From Flavonifractor sp. AGMB03687 (GTDB lineage Bacteria; Bacillota; Clostridia; Oscillospirales; Oscillospiraceae), in NCBI RefSeq assembly GCF_017811815.1, contig NZ_JADKZI010000004.1:310001-374000 (forward strand): a stretch of DNA of 64,000 nt, written 5' to 3'. Below are positions 16,509 through 24,401 of the stretch, piece by piece. Both the position numbers and the translations under genes were made by a program. The number at the start of each line of letters is the position of its first letter. Within the stretch, counting starts at the first letter, position 1. The notes under the pieces were generated by a model that was not told the origin of the DNA, searched no databases, and saw only the letters and a program-made list of their open reading frames with translations.

Positions 16509-17846
16509 ATGCCCTTCAAGAAAAAGAAATTGATGATCTCGGCAGCTTCCATTGCATCGTTTGCGCTTATAATGACTTTGACCTTCGGACTTCTCTATAC
16601 GCCTGCCTATGCGGTCAGCATGGATGGCGAACAGTTGGGCGTTGTATCCGACACGGAGACTGCACAACGGGCTGTGGAATCCGCACAGGCCGAGGTGGAA
16701 AATGCCATAGGCGTGTCCGCTGTCATTACGGATGACATCTCCATCGGCTGGACAATGGCCAGCAAAAATGATCTTGTTTCGGAAGAAGAACTGACCGAGC
16801 GCCTGTTGGAGCAGGTGGAGGAGATCCGGGAGGGCTATGTCCTCTCTGTAGGTGGACAAGCGGTAGGATTTTCCCCAGACCGGGAAACTTTAGATTCCAT
16901 GCTGGACGAGCTCTCCGCCCCATATCAGAATGAAAGTACCAAGGAGGTGCGCTTCGAGCCAGAGGTTTCCATTGAATATGGTCACGCATCCACTGAAATT
17001 CCCGATGACCCGGAGCAGATTTATGCGGCGCTTACCGCAAACTCTGTGGAGGCGGCCTCTTATACTGTAGCGGCCGGAGACACCTTTTCGGAGATCGCCG
17101 CAGGTCTGGATATGCGGCAGAGGGAGTTGTCCGAACTGAATCCATCCGTTGACCCGGATGTGCTGATGATCGGGGATGTGCTGAATATCCGGCGGGCAGT
17201 CCCGTTCCTCGCCGTTGTTACAGTGGATGAGGTCACCTATACGGAGCCGATCCCGGCTCCGGTAGAGTATGTGGAGGACGATTCCCTCTATGAAGGCGAC
17301 TCCAATGTACTGTCTGAGGGCGAGGAAGGCGAGAACTGGATCCGTGCCGAGGTGACTTATCAGAATGGCACGGAGATCGCACGGACGGTTTTGGAGGCCG
17401 TGGTCCAGAAAGAGCCGGAAAAGAAAGTGGTAGCCACTGGGACAAAGGAGCGGCCTGCCACGGCATCCAAAGGCACCTACATCTGGCCGGTAGACGGTAC
17501 CGTCACCTCGTCCCCTGGCAGTCGGACTCTGTTTGGAAGCACGAATTATCACTCCGGACTGGACATTGCCGTTCCTTATGGCACGAAGGTCAAGGCCGCT
17601 GACGGCGGAACCGTCAGCTTTGCCGGCTGGAAAGGGGACTACGGCAATCTGGTCATCATTACCCATGACGATGGAACTCAGACCTACTACGCCCACAACT
17701 CCAACCTGTTGGTTTCCGAGGGCGATTCTGTTTATCAGGGACAAGCCATTGCGGAGGCGGGTTCTACCGGGCGCTCCACCGGGAGCCATTGTCATTTTGA
17801 GGTGCGGGTGAACGGAGAGGTGCAAAATCCCTATGATTATCTCTGA
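16509..17846 (+). CDS. Secreted LysM-G5-M23 peptidoglycan endopeptidase
   Basis: 445 residues. After an N-terminal signal or anchor segment (AASIASFALIMTLTFGLLY) come a central helical region, a LysM motif (YTVAAGDTFSEIAAGLDM), a G5 domain and a C-terminal LytM/M23 peptidase with HSGLD and HCHFEVR as zinc ligands. It should cut cell-wall cross-links. ATG 16509 is 13 nt after GGAGG, a long spacing; a TTG at 16485 would place that site inside the coding region. A small GTTAC/GTAAC inverted repeat (16467-16482) sits in the promoter region. Confidence 0.88.
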   Translation: MPFKKKKLMISAASIASFALIMTLTFGLLYTPAYAVSMDGEQLGVVSDTETAQRAVESAQAEVENAIGVSAVITDDISIGWTMASKNDLVSEEELTERLLEQVEEIREGYVLSVGGQAVGFSPDRETLDSMLDELSAPYQNESTKEVRFEPEVSIEYGHASTEIPDDPEQIYAALTANSVEAASYTVAAGDTFSEIAAGLDMRQRELSELNPSVDPDVLMIGDVLNIRRAVPFLAVVTVDEVTYTEPIPAPVEYVEDDSLYEGDSNVLSEGEEGENWIRAEVTYQNGTEIARTVLEAVVQKEPEKKVVATGTKERPATASKGTYIWPVDGTVTSSPGSRTLFGSTNYHSGLDIAVPYGTKVKAADGGTVSFAGWKGDYGNLVIITHDDGTQTYYAHNSNLLVSEGDSVYQGQAIAEAGSTGRSTGSHCHFEVRVNGEVQNPYDYL

Positions 17847-17863
17847 ATGTGAGATGAACAAAA

Positions 17864-18409
17864 ATGGTTTCCTTTGAACTGTCCATTTTGGACTGGATAC
17901 AGACATCCCTGCGCTCCGGCTTTGGCGATGTGTTTTTCCCAATCATCACAACTTTTGCGGATGAGGGGATCGGCTGGGTGCTTTTGTGCGGTATCCTGAT
18001 ATTGATCCCGAAAACGAAAAAGCTGGGCGGTGTCATGTTTCTTGCCATTATCATAGAGGTGCTGGCCTGCAATATCATTCTCAAGCCTCTGGTGGCAAGG
18101 CCCCGCCCCTTTATGTTGAACTCGGCTGTTCAGCTGCTCATTCCCGCTCCAGAGGACTATTCTTTCCCCTCCGGACATACGGCGGTTTCCTTTGCTGCGG
18201 CATCTGTGCTGCTGTTTCAAAAAAGCAAGGGGTGGCTGCCTGCGCTTCTGATGGCCGGACTGATCGCCTTCTCCCGGCTGTACCTCTATGTCCATTTTCC
18301 CACAGATGTCATTGCCGGTGCGGTGATCGGGATCGCGGCCGGGGCGCTGGCCTGCCGGCTGTGGGCATTCTGTGAAAAGCGATTGTCGAAAAAAGTGCAG
18401 AGGCGGTGA
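17864..18409 (+). CDS. PAP2-family membrane phosphatase
   Basis: 181 residues with all three PAP2 motifs: KPLVARPRP, SFPSGHT and SRLYLYVHFPTD. About five membrane spans are visible. Such enzymes dephosphorylate undecaprenyl pyrophosphate or phosphatidate at the membrane. It follows the M23 gene by 17 nt, so both probably form one cell-envelope operon. The substrate is not decidable from sequence. Confidence 0.87.
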   Translation: MVSFELSILDWIQTSLRSGFGDVFFPIITTFADEGIGWVLLCGILILIPKTKKLGGVMFLAIIIEVLACNIILKPLVARPRPFMLNSAVQLLIPAPEDYSFPSGHTAVSFAAASVLLFQKSKGWLPALLMAGLIAFSRLYLYVHFPTDVIAGAVIGIAAGALACRLWAFCEKRLSKKVQRR

Positions 18410-18520
18410 TTTTTTGTAATGATGAAGATGCTGTAAGCTGGACATTGACATACCGATCCCTACACATCATCTGTTTTGGAAATACTTTTTTCCCTTTTGG
18501 AAAGAAGGCATCGTGAAGGA

Positions 18521-18549
18521 TTGACTTCTTTCCATAAATCCATCATACT
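18521..18549 (+). promoter_or_regulatory. Sigma-A-type promoter of the His/Cys repeat gene
   Basis: TTGACT (18521-18526) and CATACT (18544-18549) are separated by exactly 17 nt, 46 nt before the ATG. A 10-bp inverted repeat (TGGAAAGAAG / CTTCTTTCCA, 18498-18507 and 18525-18534) overlaps the -35. A second (TGAAAAGG / CCTTTTCA) follows the -10. Regulation by a repressor is likely. Confidence 0.65.
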
Positions 18550-18594
18550 GAAAAGGGTTTTAGCCTTTTCAAGAATAATTAGGAGGTCCTTTCC

Positions 18595-18987
18595 ATGAAA
18601 CATAACATCCGGAAGCTTGTGGTGGTTCCCGCAGCATTGCTTATGACGGCGGCACTTTCTGTCGGTGCTTTTGCAGCAGACGCATCTGCCGGCTACTGCA
18701 CACAGGATCACGACCACAGTATCCACAGCAGCTGTACCTTGGATCACGACCATGCGGCCGATGCCATCTGTACGCTGGAGCATGACCACGCTGTTGACGC
18801 CGCCTGCACCTTAAATCATGATCATGCGGTGGACGCAAGCTGCTCTGCGGTCCATGACCACGCCACCCATGCGACCTGCACCAAGACACATGACCACAGC
18901 GGAGATGGAACGACATCCGGGCATCATGGCTCCTCTCACGGAACGAAAACCGGTGGAAGCAGCAGACACGGTGGTTCCCACCACTAA
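18595..18987 (+). CDS. Secreted His/Cys tandem-repeat protein, probable metal binder
   Basis: 130 residues. A signal peptide (VVPAALLMTAALSVGAFA) is followed by six 12-residue repeats. Cys falls at 35, 47, 59, 71, 83 and 95 and an HDH triplet at 39, 51, 63, 75, 87 and 99, with a consensus like CTL-HDHAVDA. The tail is rich in His, Gly and Ser. The regular Cys and His pairs suggest extracellular zinc, copper or nickel binding. It has AGGAGG upstream, its own promoter and its own terminator, and lies among metal-related genes. I know no named family for it. Confidence 0.75.
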   Translation: MKHNIRKLVVVPAALLMTAALSVGAFAADASAGYCTQDHDHSIHSSCTLDHDHAADAICTLEHDHAVDAACTLNHDHAVDASCSAVHDHATHATCTKTHDHSGDGTTSGHHGSSHGTKTGGSSRHGGSHH

Positions 18988-18995
18988 GGGAAAAC

Positions 18996-19028
18996 AAACA
19001 GGCGGGCAGCACTGCCCGCCTGTTTTCG
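18996..19028 (+). terminator. Terminator of the His/Cys repeat gene
   Basis: AAACAGGCGGGCA (18996-19008) pairs perfectly with TGCCCGCCTGTTT (19013-19025) around a 4-nt loop, 8 nt after the stop, and ends in a run of T. Confidence 0.85.
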
Positions 19029-19067
19029 TATCAATTATGTTTCATCCAACGAATGTGAGGAGTTTCC

Positions 19068-20207
19068 ATGAAGTGTTTTAGACGGCTGTTGTCATGGGAC
19101 AGTTTCTTTGCGGTCTATTTTCTGGGCTATCTGGCCGCACTATTTTATGTGAGTATTCGCATGGAAAGAGTTTTGGAAGGCTTGTGGGATCTGGGAAGCG
19201 TCTGGCCCATATTTGGCGCACAGCTTATATTTACCGCCTTTTATGCCTCTCAGATGAAACGAGTGGACACAAGCCGGATTGCCAGAGCCGTATCAATGGC
19301 TGGATACCTTTATTTCTGCTTCTTGCTGTATTCCGTTTGCCTGCTGCTCTGCGCTGATCTTTTGAACTTGCTTGCCGGAGCGTTACTCTCCTGCCTTATC
19401 GACATCCATGTGTTCCTATGGAGCATAGCTTTTATAATTGCCGCAGGCGTAACGCTCTATGGCAGCCTCCACGCTCGGCAGTTCCGCCATGTGTCCTACA
19501 CAATACCTTGTGGAGCCCGCTTAGACAACTCTTGCAGGATCGTGCTGTTGAGCGACCTCCACATCGGACTATTTGTGGGAACCCGGCATATTGCAAAAAT
19601 GGTGGATGAAGTCAATGGATTGCACCCGGAGCTGGTCGTGATCGCCGGGGACATTTTCAATAATGGCTCTGTCGGGGAGTGCTGGGAACTGGAGAGCATC
19701 TGCGGCAGTCTTCAAAACCTCCGGACAACACAGGGCGTATTTGCCGTTCTGGGAAATCATGATCCATCTCCAGCGGACAAGCAGCTTCAAGCATTTTTCA
19801 AAAACGCCGGGATCCATTTACTTCTGGATGACAGCGTGGAATTACCGGAGATCTGTCTCGTTGGGCGGGATGATCTCTTGCGGAGCGGCGGGAAGCGTTT
19901 GCCGCTGGCTGAACTGCTGGCCTCTGTCACAGGAGATAAACCGGTGGTCGTTATGGATCACAGTCCAGACGGCTTTGAGGAAGCGGCTCAGTGTGGAGCC
20001 AGCATGGTTTTGAGTGGCCACACCCACCGGGGCCAGTTTTTCCCCGTGACCTTGCTCACAAAGCTGTTTCATCCGCCAGGGCATTTCTATGGGCATACCC
20101 AGTTGAGAAACACACATGGCATTATCTCAGCCGGAACTGGTTATTTTCAACTGCCCATCCGTGTCGGAACAGACAGTGAAATCGTCACAATAGAACTAAT
20201 ACCATAA
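19068..20207 (+). CDS. Membrane-anchored metallophosphoesterase (YkuE-like)
   Basis: 379 residues. Four hydrophobic segments fill the first ~130 residues. The metallophosphoesterase domain follows with LSDLHIG, GDIFNNG, GNHD and GHTHRGQF. Relatives such as Bacillus YkuE act on the outer membrane face and are linked to wall or lipid metabolism; the substrate here is unknown. The gene stands alone on the plus strand and ends 9 nt before the convergent ArsR gene. Confidence 0.85.
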   Translation: MKCFRRLLSWDSFFAVYFLGYLAALFYVSIRMERVLEGLWDLGSVWPIFGAQLIFTAFYASQMKRVDTSRIARAVSMAGYLYFCFLLYSVCLLLCADLLNLLAGALLSCLIDIHVFLWSIAFIIAAGVTLYGSLHARQFRHVSYTIPCGARLDNSCRIVLLSDLHIGLFVGTRHIAKMVDEVNGLHPELVVIAGDIFNNGSVGECWELESICGSLQNLRTTQGVFAVLGNHDPSPADKQLQAFFKNAGIHLLLDDSVELPEICLVGRDDLLRSGGKRLPLAELLASVTGDKPVVVMDHSPDGFEEAAQCGASMVLSGHTHRGQFFPVTLLTKLFHPPGHFYGHTQLRNTHGIISAGTGYFQLPIRVGTDSEIVTIELIP

Positions 20208-20216
20208 TTCTATCCA

Positions 20217-20531
20217 CTATTTCTCCGCAAGATGGGACAACCCTGTTTCAATGATCGGCCATATATTCTGCTCAGGCAGAGAATAGAATATCTGTCTGCC
20301 AACCCTGCGCTGTGCCACTATTTTGTGGGCCTTCAAAATGTTCAGCTGGTGGGAAACCGCCGATTGCGTCATCCGTAACCGCTCTGCAAGCTCCGTCACG
20401 CAAGTTTCCTGCTCATGGAGGATAGCAATCAGTCGGATGCGGGTGGGGTCGCCCAACACACGGAAAAAATCTGCCATCGCCGGCACAAACTTAGGATCGC
20501 AAGGGCAGTGATGTTCCTTCTGATGATTCAT
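20217..20531 (-). CDS. ArsR/SmtB-family metal-responsive repressor
   Basis: 104 residues with the ArsR winged helix (LGDPTRIRLIAILHEQETCVTELAERL, recognition helix TQSAVSHQLNILKAH). The N-terminus HHCPCDP and the Cys in the alpha3 region (ETCVTEL) are plausible metal ligands as in CadC-type sensors. I chose ATG 20531; its ribosome binding site is weak, and longer readings would run through a terminator hairpin. It lies downstream of the P-type ATPase instead of upstream and could control it. Confidence 0.8.
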   Translation of the reverse strand: MNHQKEHHCPCDPKFVPAMADFFRVLGDPTRIRLIAILHEQETCVTELAERLRMTQSAVSHQLNILKAHKIVAQRRVGRQIFYSLPEQNIWPIIETGLSHLAEK

Positions 20532-20544
20532 TTGATGGTTGATG

Positions 20545-20581
20545 GAAAGGGCGCGGCCAAAGTAGTGGCCCGCGCCCTTTC
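20545..20581 (-). terminator. Hairpin between the ATPase and ArsR genes
   Basis: GAAAGGGCGCGG (20545-20556) pairs with CCGCGCCCTTTC (20570-20581). It follows the ATPase stop by about 10 nt. The U-tract is weak, so it may only partly reduce transcription of the ArsR gene. Confidence 0.55.
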
Positions 20582-20589
20582 TCTCCTTT

Positions 20590-22473
20590 TTACAGATTAT
20601 GAACCCGCAGGGCTCTAATCGCATTCAAGACCGCGATCACGGTGACGCCCACATCGGCAAAAATCGCCATCCACATATTGGCCCGGCCTATCGCACCCAG
20701 AGCAAGGCAGATAAACTTGACCACCAGAGCCAGAGTGATGTTCTGATAGACGATGGAGATGCACTTCCGGGAGATCTTGATGCCCTTTGCGATTTTCATG
20801 GGGTCATCATCCATCAGAACCACATCCGCCGCCTCAATAGCCGCATCAGAGCCCATAGCGCCCATGGCGATGCCGATGTCCGCCCGCCCCAGCACGGGGG
20901 CGTCGTTGATGCCGTCGCCCACAAAGGCCAGCTTCGCCTTCGGCGGCTTTGCGGCCAGCAGCTTCTCCACTTGGGTCACCTTGTCGCCGGGGAGCAACTC
21001 GCTGTGAACCTCGTCCACGCCCAAATCGGCTGCCACACGGTCCGCCACCCGCTTGGCATCGCCGGTGAGCATGACGGTCTTTTCCACTCCGGCCTTTTTC
21101 AGTGCGGAGATAGCTGCCTTGGAGTTGGGCTTCTCGATGTCGGAGATCAGGATGTGTCCGGCGTATTCGCCGTTGATGGCCACATGGATGATGGTGCCAA
21201 CCGAGCTGCAATCCGCATAGGGGATGGCCAGACGCTGCATCAGCTTCGCATTGCCGGCGGCAACCTCAACGCCGTCCACCTTGGCGATCAGTCCATGACC
21301 GCTGATCTCCTCGATATCGGTCACACGGCTGCGGTCGATTTCTTTCCCGTAGGCTCTCTGCAGGCTCTTGCTGATGGGATGGGAGGAGGAACACTCGGCC
21401 AACGCCGCGTATTCCAGCAGCTTTTCTTCCTCCATGGTGTTGTGGTGGATGCCGTTGACCTCAAACACGCCCTGAGTCAGAGTGCCGGTCTTGTCAAACA
21501 CCACCACCTTGGTCTGGGACAGGGTCTCCATATAGTTGGAGCCCTTGATCAGAACGCCCTCCTTGCTGGCGCCGCCAATACCGGCGAAGAAGCTGAGGGG
21601 AACGCTGACCACCAGAGCGCAGGGGCAGCTGATGACCAGGAAGGTCAGGGCGCTATAGATCCAGTTAGCCCAGTTAGCGGGATTGCCCATCAGCATATTT
21701 CCGATGGGGGGCAGCACCGCCAACAGCAACGCGGCGATACAGACCAACGGCGTGTAGACCTTGGCGAACTTGGAGATAAAGTCCTCCGACTTGGATTTCC
21801 GGGAGCTGGATTCCTCTACCAGTTCCAGAATCTTGGATACAGTAGACTCACCAAACTCCTTGGTGGTTCGGATCTTCAGAACACCGGTCATATTGATGCA
21901 GCCGCTGATGACCTCGTCATCCACAGCGGCCTCACGGGGCAGACTTTCACCAGTCAGTGCGGAGGTGTTCAAGGCGGAATTACCCTCAATGATGATGCCG
22001 TCAATGGGGACTTTTTCGCCGGGCTGCACCACGATCACAGTGCCGATCTCCACTTCGTCCGGATCTACCTTTTCCAGCTGTCCGTTCCGCTCAATATTGG
22101 CGTAGTCCGGTCGAATGTCCATGAGAGCGGTAATGTTTCTACGGCTCTTTCCTACGGCATAGCTCTGGAACAGCTCACCCACCTGATAGAACAGCATGAC
22201 GGCGATGGCCTCGTTGTAGTCGCCGCTCTTTTCATAGATGGCCAGTGCGATGGCGCCGATGGTGGCCACCGCCATCAGAAAGTTTTCGTCAAACACCTGG
22301 CCGTTCAGGATGCCCTTCACGGCCTTCCTCAAAATGTCATAGCCGATAATTAGGTAAGCGGCCATATAAAGCGCCGTTGAGAGTCCCATGGGCAGCGCCA
22401 GGAAATTCAACGCAATCATCATTGCCGCCGCAATCAAGATGCGTACCAGCATGATCGTTTGCTTTTTTGTCAC
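20590..22473 (-). CDS. P1B-2-type Zn/Cd/Pb-exporting ATPase (ZntA/CadA-like)
   Basis: 627 residues with TGES (174-177), the membrane metal motif CPC (283-285), DKTGT (phospho-Asp 327), SSHP and GDGINDAP. The last span has FADVGVTVIAVLNA, matching the P1B-2 zinc/cadmium subgroup. It lacks the N-terminal HMA domain; that domain is a separate gene just upstream (22570-22788). GTG start with GGGGG upstream. An inverted repeat (22496-22509) lies between the two genes. It should pump divalent soft metals out of the cytoplasm. Confidence 0.92.
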   Translation of the reverse strand: MTKKQTIMLVRILIAAAMMIALNFLALPMGLSTALYMAAYLIIGYDILRKAVKGILNGQVFDENFLMAVATIGAIALAIYEKSGDYNEAIAVMLFYQVGELFQSYAVGKSRRNITALMDIRPDYANIERNGQLEKVDPDEVEIGTVIVVQPGEKVPIDGIIIEGNSALNTSALTGESLPREAAVDDEVISGCINMTGVLKIRTTKEFGESTVSKILELVEESSSRKSKSEDFISKFAKVYTPLVCIAALLLAVLPPIGNMLMGNPANWANWIYSALTFLVISCPCALVVSVPLSFFAGIGGASKEGVLIKGSNYMETLSQTKVVVFDKTGTLTQGVFEVNGIHHNTMEEEKLLEYAALAECSSSHPISKSLQRAYGKEIDRSRVTDIEEISGHGLIAKVDGVEVAAGNAKLMQRLAIPYADCSSVGTIIHVAINGEYAGHILISDIEKPNSKAAISALKKAGVEKTVMLTGDAKRVADRVAADLGVDEVHSELLPGDKVTQVEKLLAAKPPKAKLAFVGDGINDAPVLGRADIGIAMGAMGSDAAIEAADVVLMDDDPMKIAKGIKISRKCISIVYQNITLALVVKFICLALGAIGRANMWMAIFADVGVTVIAVLNAIRALRVHNL

Positions 22474-22495
22474 GGTATAACCCCCTTTAATTTAT

Positions 22496-22509
22496 TGATT
22501 GCTCAATCA
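22496..22509. promoter_or_regulatory. Probable ArsR operator in front of the ATPase gene
   Basis: TGATTG and CAATCA are arranged around a 2-nt centre, 23 nt upstream of the ATPase GTG. It follows a GCGCCCC/GGGGCGC hairpin (22532-22562) that may end part of the HMA transcript. AT-rich dyads of this kind are usual for CadC/CzrA-type repressors. Confidence 0.5.
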
Positions 22510-22569
22510 TTTAATACTTTCTGTGAAAGACGCGCCCCTTTCGCCTGATGCGTCCGGGGCGCTTGCGGG

Positions 22570-22788
22570 TCAAAGTTCAATCTCGCAGTCAGGCTCCACC
22601 TTCTTGCAGGCTTTCAGGACTGCCTGCATGACCTCCTTCGGCTCCTGGCCATCCTGAAACTCCACGATCATCTTCTGGGTCATGAAGTTAACGGTGGCGG
22701 CGGCGACGCCGGGGGTCTTTCTGGCGGCGTCCTCCATCAGATTGGCGCAGTTGGCGCAGTCAACTTCGATCTTATAGGTCTTTTTCAT
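22570..22788 (-). CDS. Free HMA-domain metallochaperone
   Basis: 72 residues, a single heavy-metal-associated domain with CANC (Cys11, Cys14), plus a C-terminal Cys near residue 68. It is equivalent to the N-terminal domain missing from the adjacent P1B ATPase and should deliver metal to it. ATG 22788 follows AGGAGC. It is the first gene of the metal-export operon and is divergent from an ArsR regulator. Confidence 0.87.
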   Translation of the reverse strand: MKKTYKIEVDCANCANLMEDAARKTPGVAAATVNFMTQKMIVEFQDGQEPKEVMQAVLKACKKVEPDCEIEL

Positions 22789-22819
22789 CGGAATAGCTCC
22801 TCTCGAAATTGTTGGATTT

Positions 22820-22845
22820 ATCAATCAAGCACTTGTTTAATTGAT
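22820..22845. promoter_or_regulatory. Probable ArsR operator in the divergent metal promoter
   Basis: An imperfect 26-bp dyad with outer arms ATCAAT and ATTGAT and inner AA/TT pairs (22820-22845), the layout of CzrA/CadC sites. It is 31 nt upstream of the HMA start, between it and the divergent ArsR gene at 22957. Confidence 0.6.
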
Positions 22846-22956
22846 GTGATTGTAGTATGATGGATTCGCGGCGGGAAGTCAATGCCTTACGCTGCCTTTC
22901 TTCCAAACCGGCAAAAAGCATTTCCAAAACGGACAATTTTCAAGGAGGGATATGTG

Positions 22957-23322
22957 ATGTCTGACTTGCAGCTCCCCCATCACCACGGCGAGGGACAGAA
23001 TACGGAGTTTTTGAAGGCGCAGTTGGCAAAGCCGGAAACATTCCAGACCGTTGCCGGGACATTCAAGCTTTTGGATGATTCCAGCCGGCTGCGGATCTTC
23101 TGGCTGCTGTGTCACTGCGAGGAGTGCGTCATCAACATCTCCGCTATGGTGGAGATGACAAGCCCTGCTGTGTCCCACCATCTGCGGCAGTTAAAAGACC
23201 GTGGATTGATTGTCAGTCGCCGTGAGGGGAAAGAGGTCTACTATAAAGCGGCGGAGACGGAGCAGAGCGTTTTGCTCCATCAGGTCATCGAGAAGATCAT
23301 GAAGATATCCTGCCCGGATTAG
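22957..23322 (+). CDS. ArsR-family repressor with Cys-rich sensor
   Basis: 121 residues with an ArsR winged helix (LLDDSSRLRIFWLL, recognition helix TSPAVSHHLRQLKDRG). The segment LCHCEECV in the alpha3 position and the N-terminal HHHGEG supply metal ligands like those of CadC/CmtR sensors. ATG 22957 has AAGGAGGG at 7 nt. It is divergent from the HMA/ATPase operon with a dyad between them, so it most likely represses that operon in the absence of metal. Confidence 0.87.
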   Translation: MSDLQLPHHHGEGQNTEFLKAQLAKPETFQTVAGTFKLLDDSSRLRIFWLLCHCEECVINISAMVEMTSPAVSHHLRQLKDRGLIVSRREGKEVYYKAAETEQSVLLHQVIEKIMKISCPD

Positions 23323-23347
23323 GCAGGAGGAAAACGGAGGGATCGGC

Positions 23348-24361
23348 TTGTATCATCAGCATCTTCCAAAAATTCAAACTGCATTGGCTGATGTTCCGGA
23401 CGGCCTGCTTCTGGAGGAGCATCATCCCGTTGCAGACGGGAAAGGTGGTGTGAGGCACACGGAGGCCATTCCAGGAGGAAAAGGACAAAAAACCTCTTGG
23501 GAAGTATTCCCCGGCTGTACCCTTGTTTTTCAGGACTTTCTGGCGGGGCAGGTTTCCTGCCAGCATGGAGCGGAGCGCGACCTTCTGGAGATCAACTACT
23601 GCCGCTACGGGCGTGTTGGCTGGAACATGAAAGACGGCAGTTCGATTTACCTTGGCCCCGGCGATTTTTCCCTGCACACCAGACAGCTCTGCGCCGGTTC
23701 GGTCATGACATTCCCAGTGGGGCACTATGAGGGGCTGGCCATCTGGCTGGATCTGTCCAAATTTGATATGGCTCTGCCTGACTTCCTTGGCGGAACAGGC
23801 GTGACCGCACAGGCATTGGCAGAAAAGTTCTGTGCCGGAGGGACATCTGCGACGCTTACGGGAAACGAGAAAACAGAGCCTATTTTCGGCGGTTTCTATG
23901 GGCAGCCGGAACCGCTTCAGCAGGCGTATTTCCGTTTGAAGGTCATGGAACTGCTGCTCCATCTCAGTGCGGTTTCTTTATCACCCAAACGGGAAGCGGA
24001 CAAATACCAGACGGAGCAGGTGGAGATCGCCCGCAGCGTCCACGATTATATTTTGCAGCACATGGAGCAGCGGGTCACCATTCAGGAGCTGTCTCAGCGG
24101 TATCTGATCAACCCCACCACATTGAAAGCTGTGTTCAAGGCGGTTTATGGCGATTCCCTTGCCGCCCACATGAATGAACACCGAATGGAGAAAGCGGCCC
24201 TGCTGCTGACGCAGACCAAGGATAGTATCGCCCAAATTGCCCAAGCTGTGGGCTACGAGAGCCAGAGCCGCTTTTCCGTGGTATTCCGGGAAACCTATGA
24301 GATGTCACCCCTGGAATATCGGAAATTGCATGGGAAAAGCCGAATCGATGGGAACAAATAA
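23348..24361 (+). CDS. AraC-family transcription regulator
   Basis: 337 residues. The C-terminal 100 form the double HTH of AraC proteins (VTIQELSQRYLINPTTLKAVFKA and DSIAQIAQAVGYESQSRFSVVFRE). The N-terminal ~200 form a ligand-binding part without a family I can name. The TTG at 23348 has GGAGG at 8 nt. It follows the ArsR gene by 25 nt, probably in one transcript. No transporter or enzyme gene follows, so its target must lie elsewhere. Confidence 0.85.
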   Translation: MYHQHLPKIQTALADVPDGLLLEEHHPVADGKGGVRHTEAIPGGKGQKTSWEVFPGCTLVFQDFLAGQVSCQHGAERDLLEINYCRYGRVGWNMKDGSSIYLGPGDFSLHTRQLCAGSVMTFPVGHYEGLAIWLDLSKFDMALPDFLGGTGVTAQALAEKFCAGGTSATLTGNEKTEPIFGGFYGQPEPLQQAYFRLKVMELLLHLSAVSLSPKREADKYQTEQVEIARSVHDYILQHMEQRVTIQELSQRYLINPTTLKAVFKAVYGDSLAAHMNEHRMEKAALLLTQTKDSIAQIAQAVGYESQSRFSVVFRETYEMSPLEYRKLHGKSRIDGNK

Positions 24362-24365
24362 AGAA

Positions 24366-24396
24366 GCGGCGGGCCAGTTCAAAACCGGCCTGCCGC
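24366..24396. terminator. Bidirectional terminator between AraC and kinase genes
   Basis: GCGGCGGGCC (24366-24375) pairs with GGCCTGCCGC (24387-24396) between two convergent genes, starting 5 nt after one stop and ending 6 nt before the other. Confidence 0.7.
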
Positions 24397-24401
24397 TCTC
24401 G

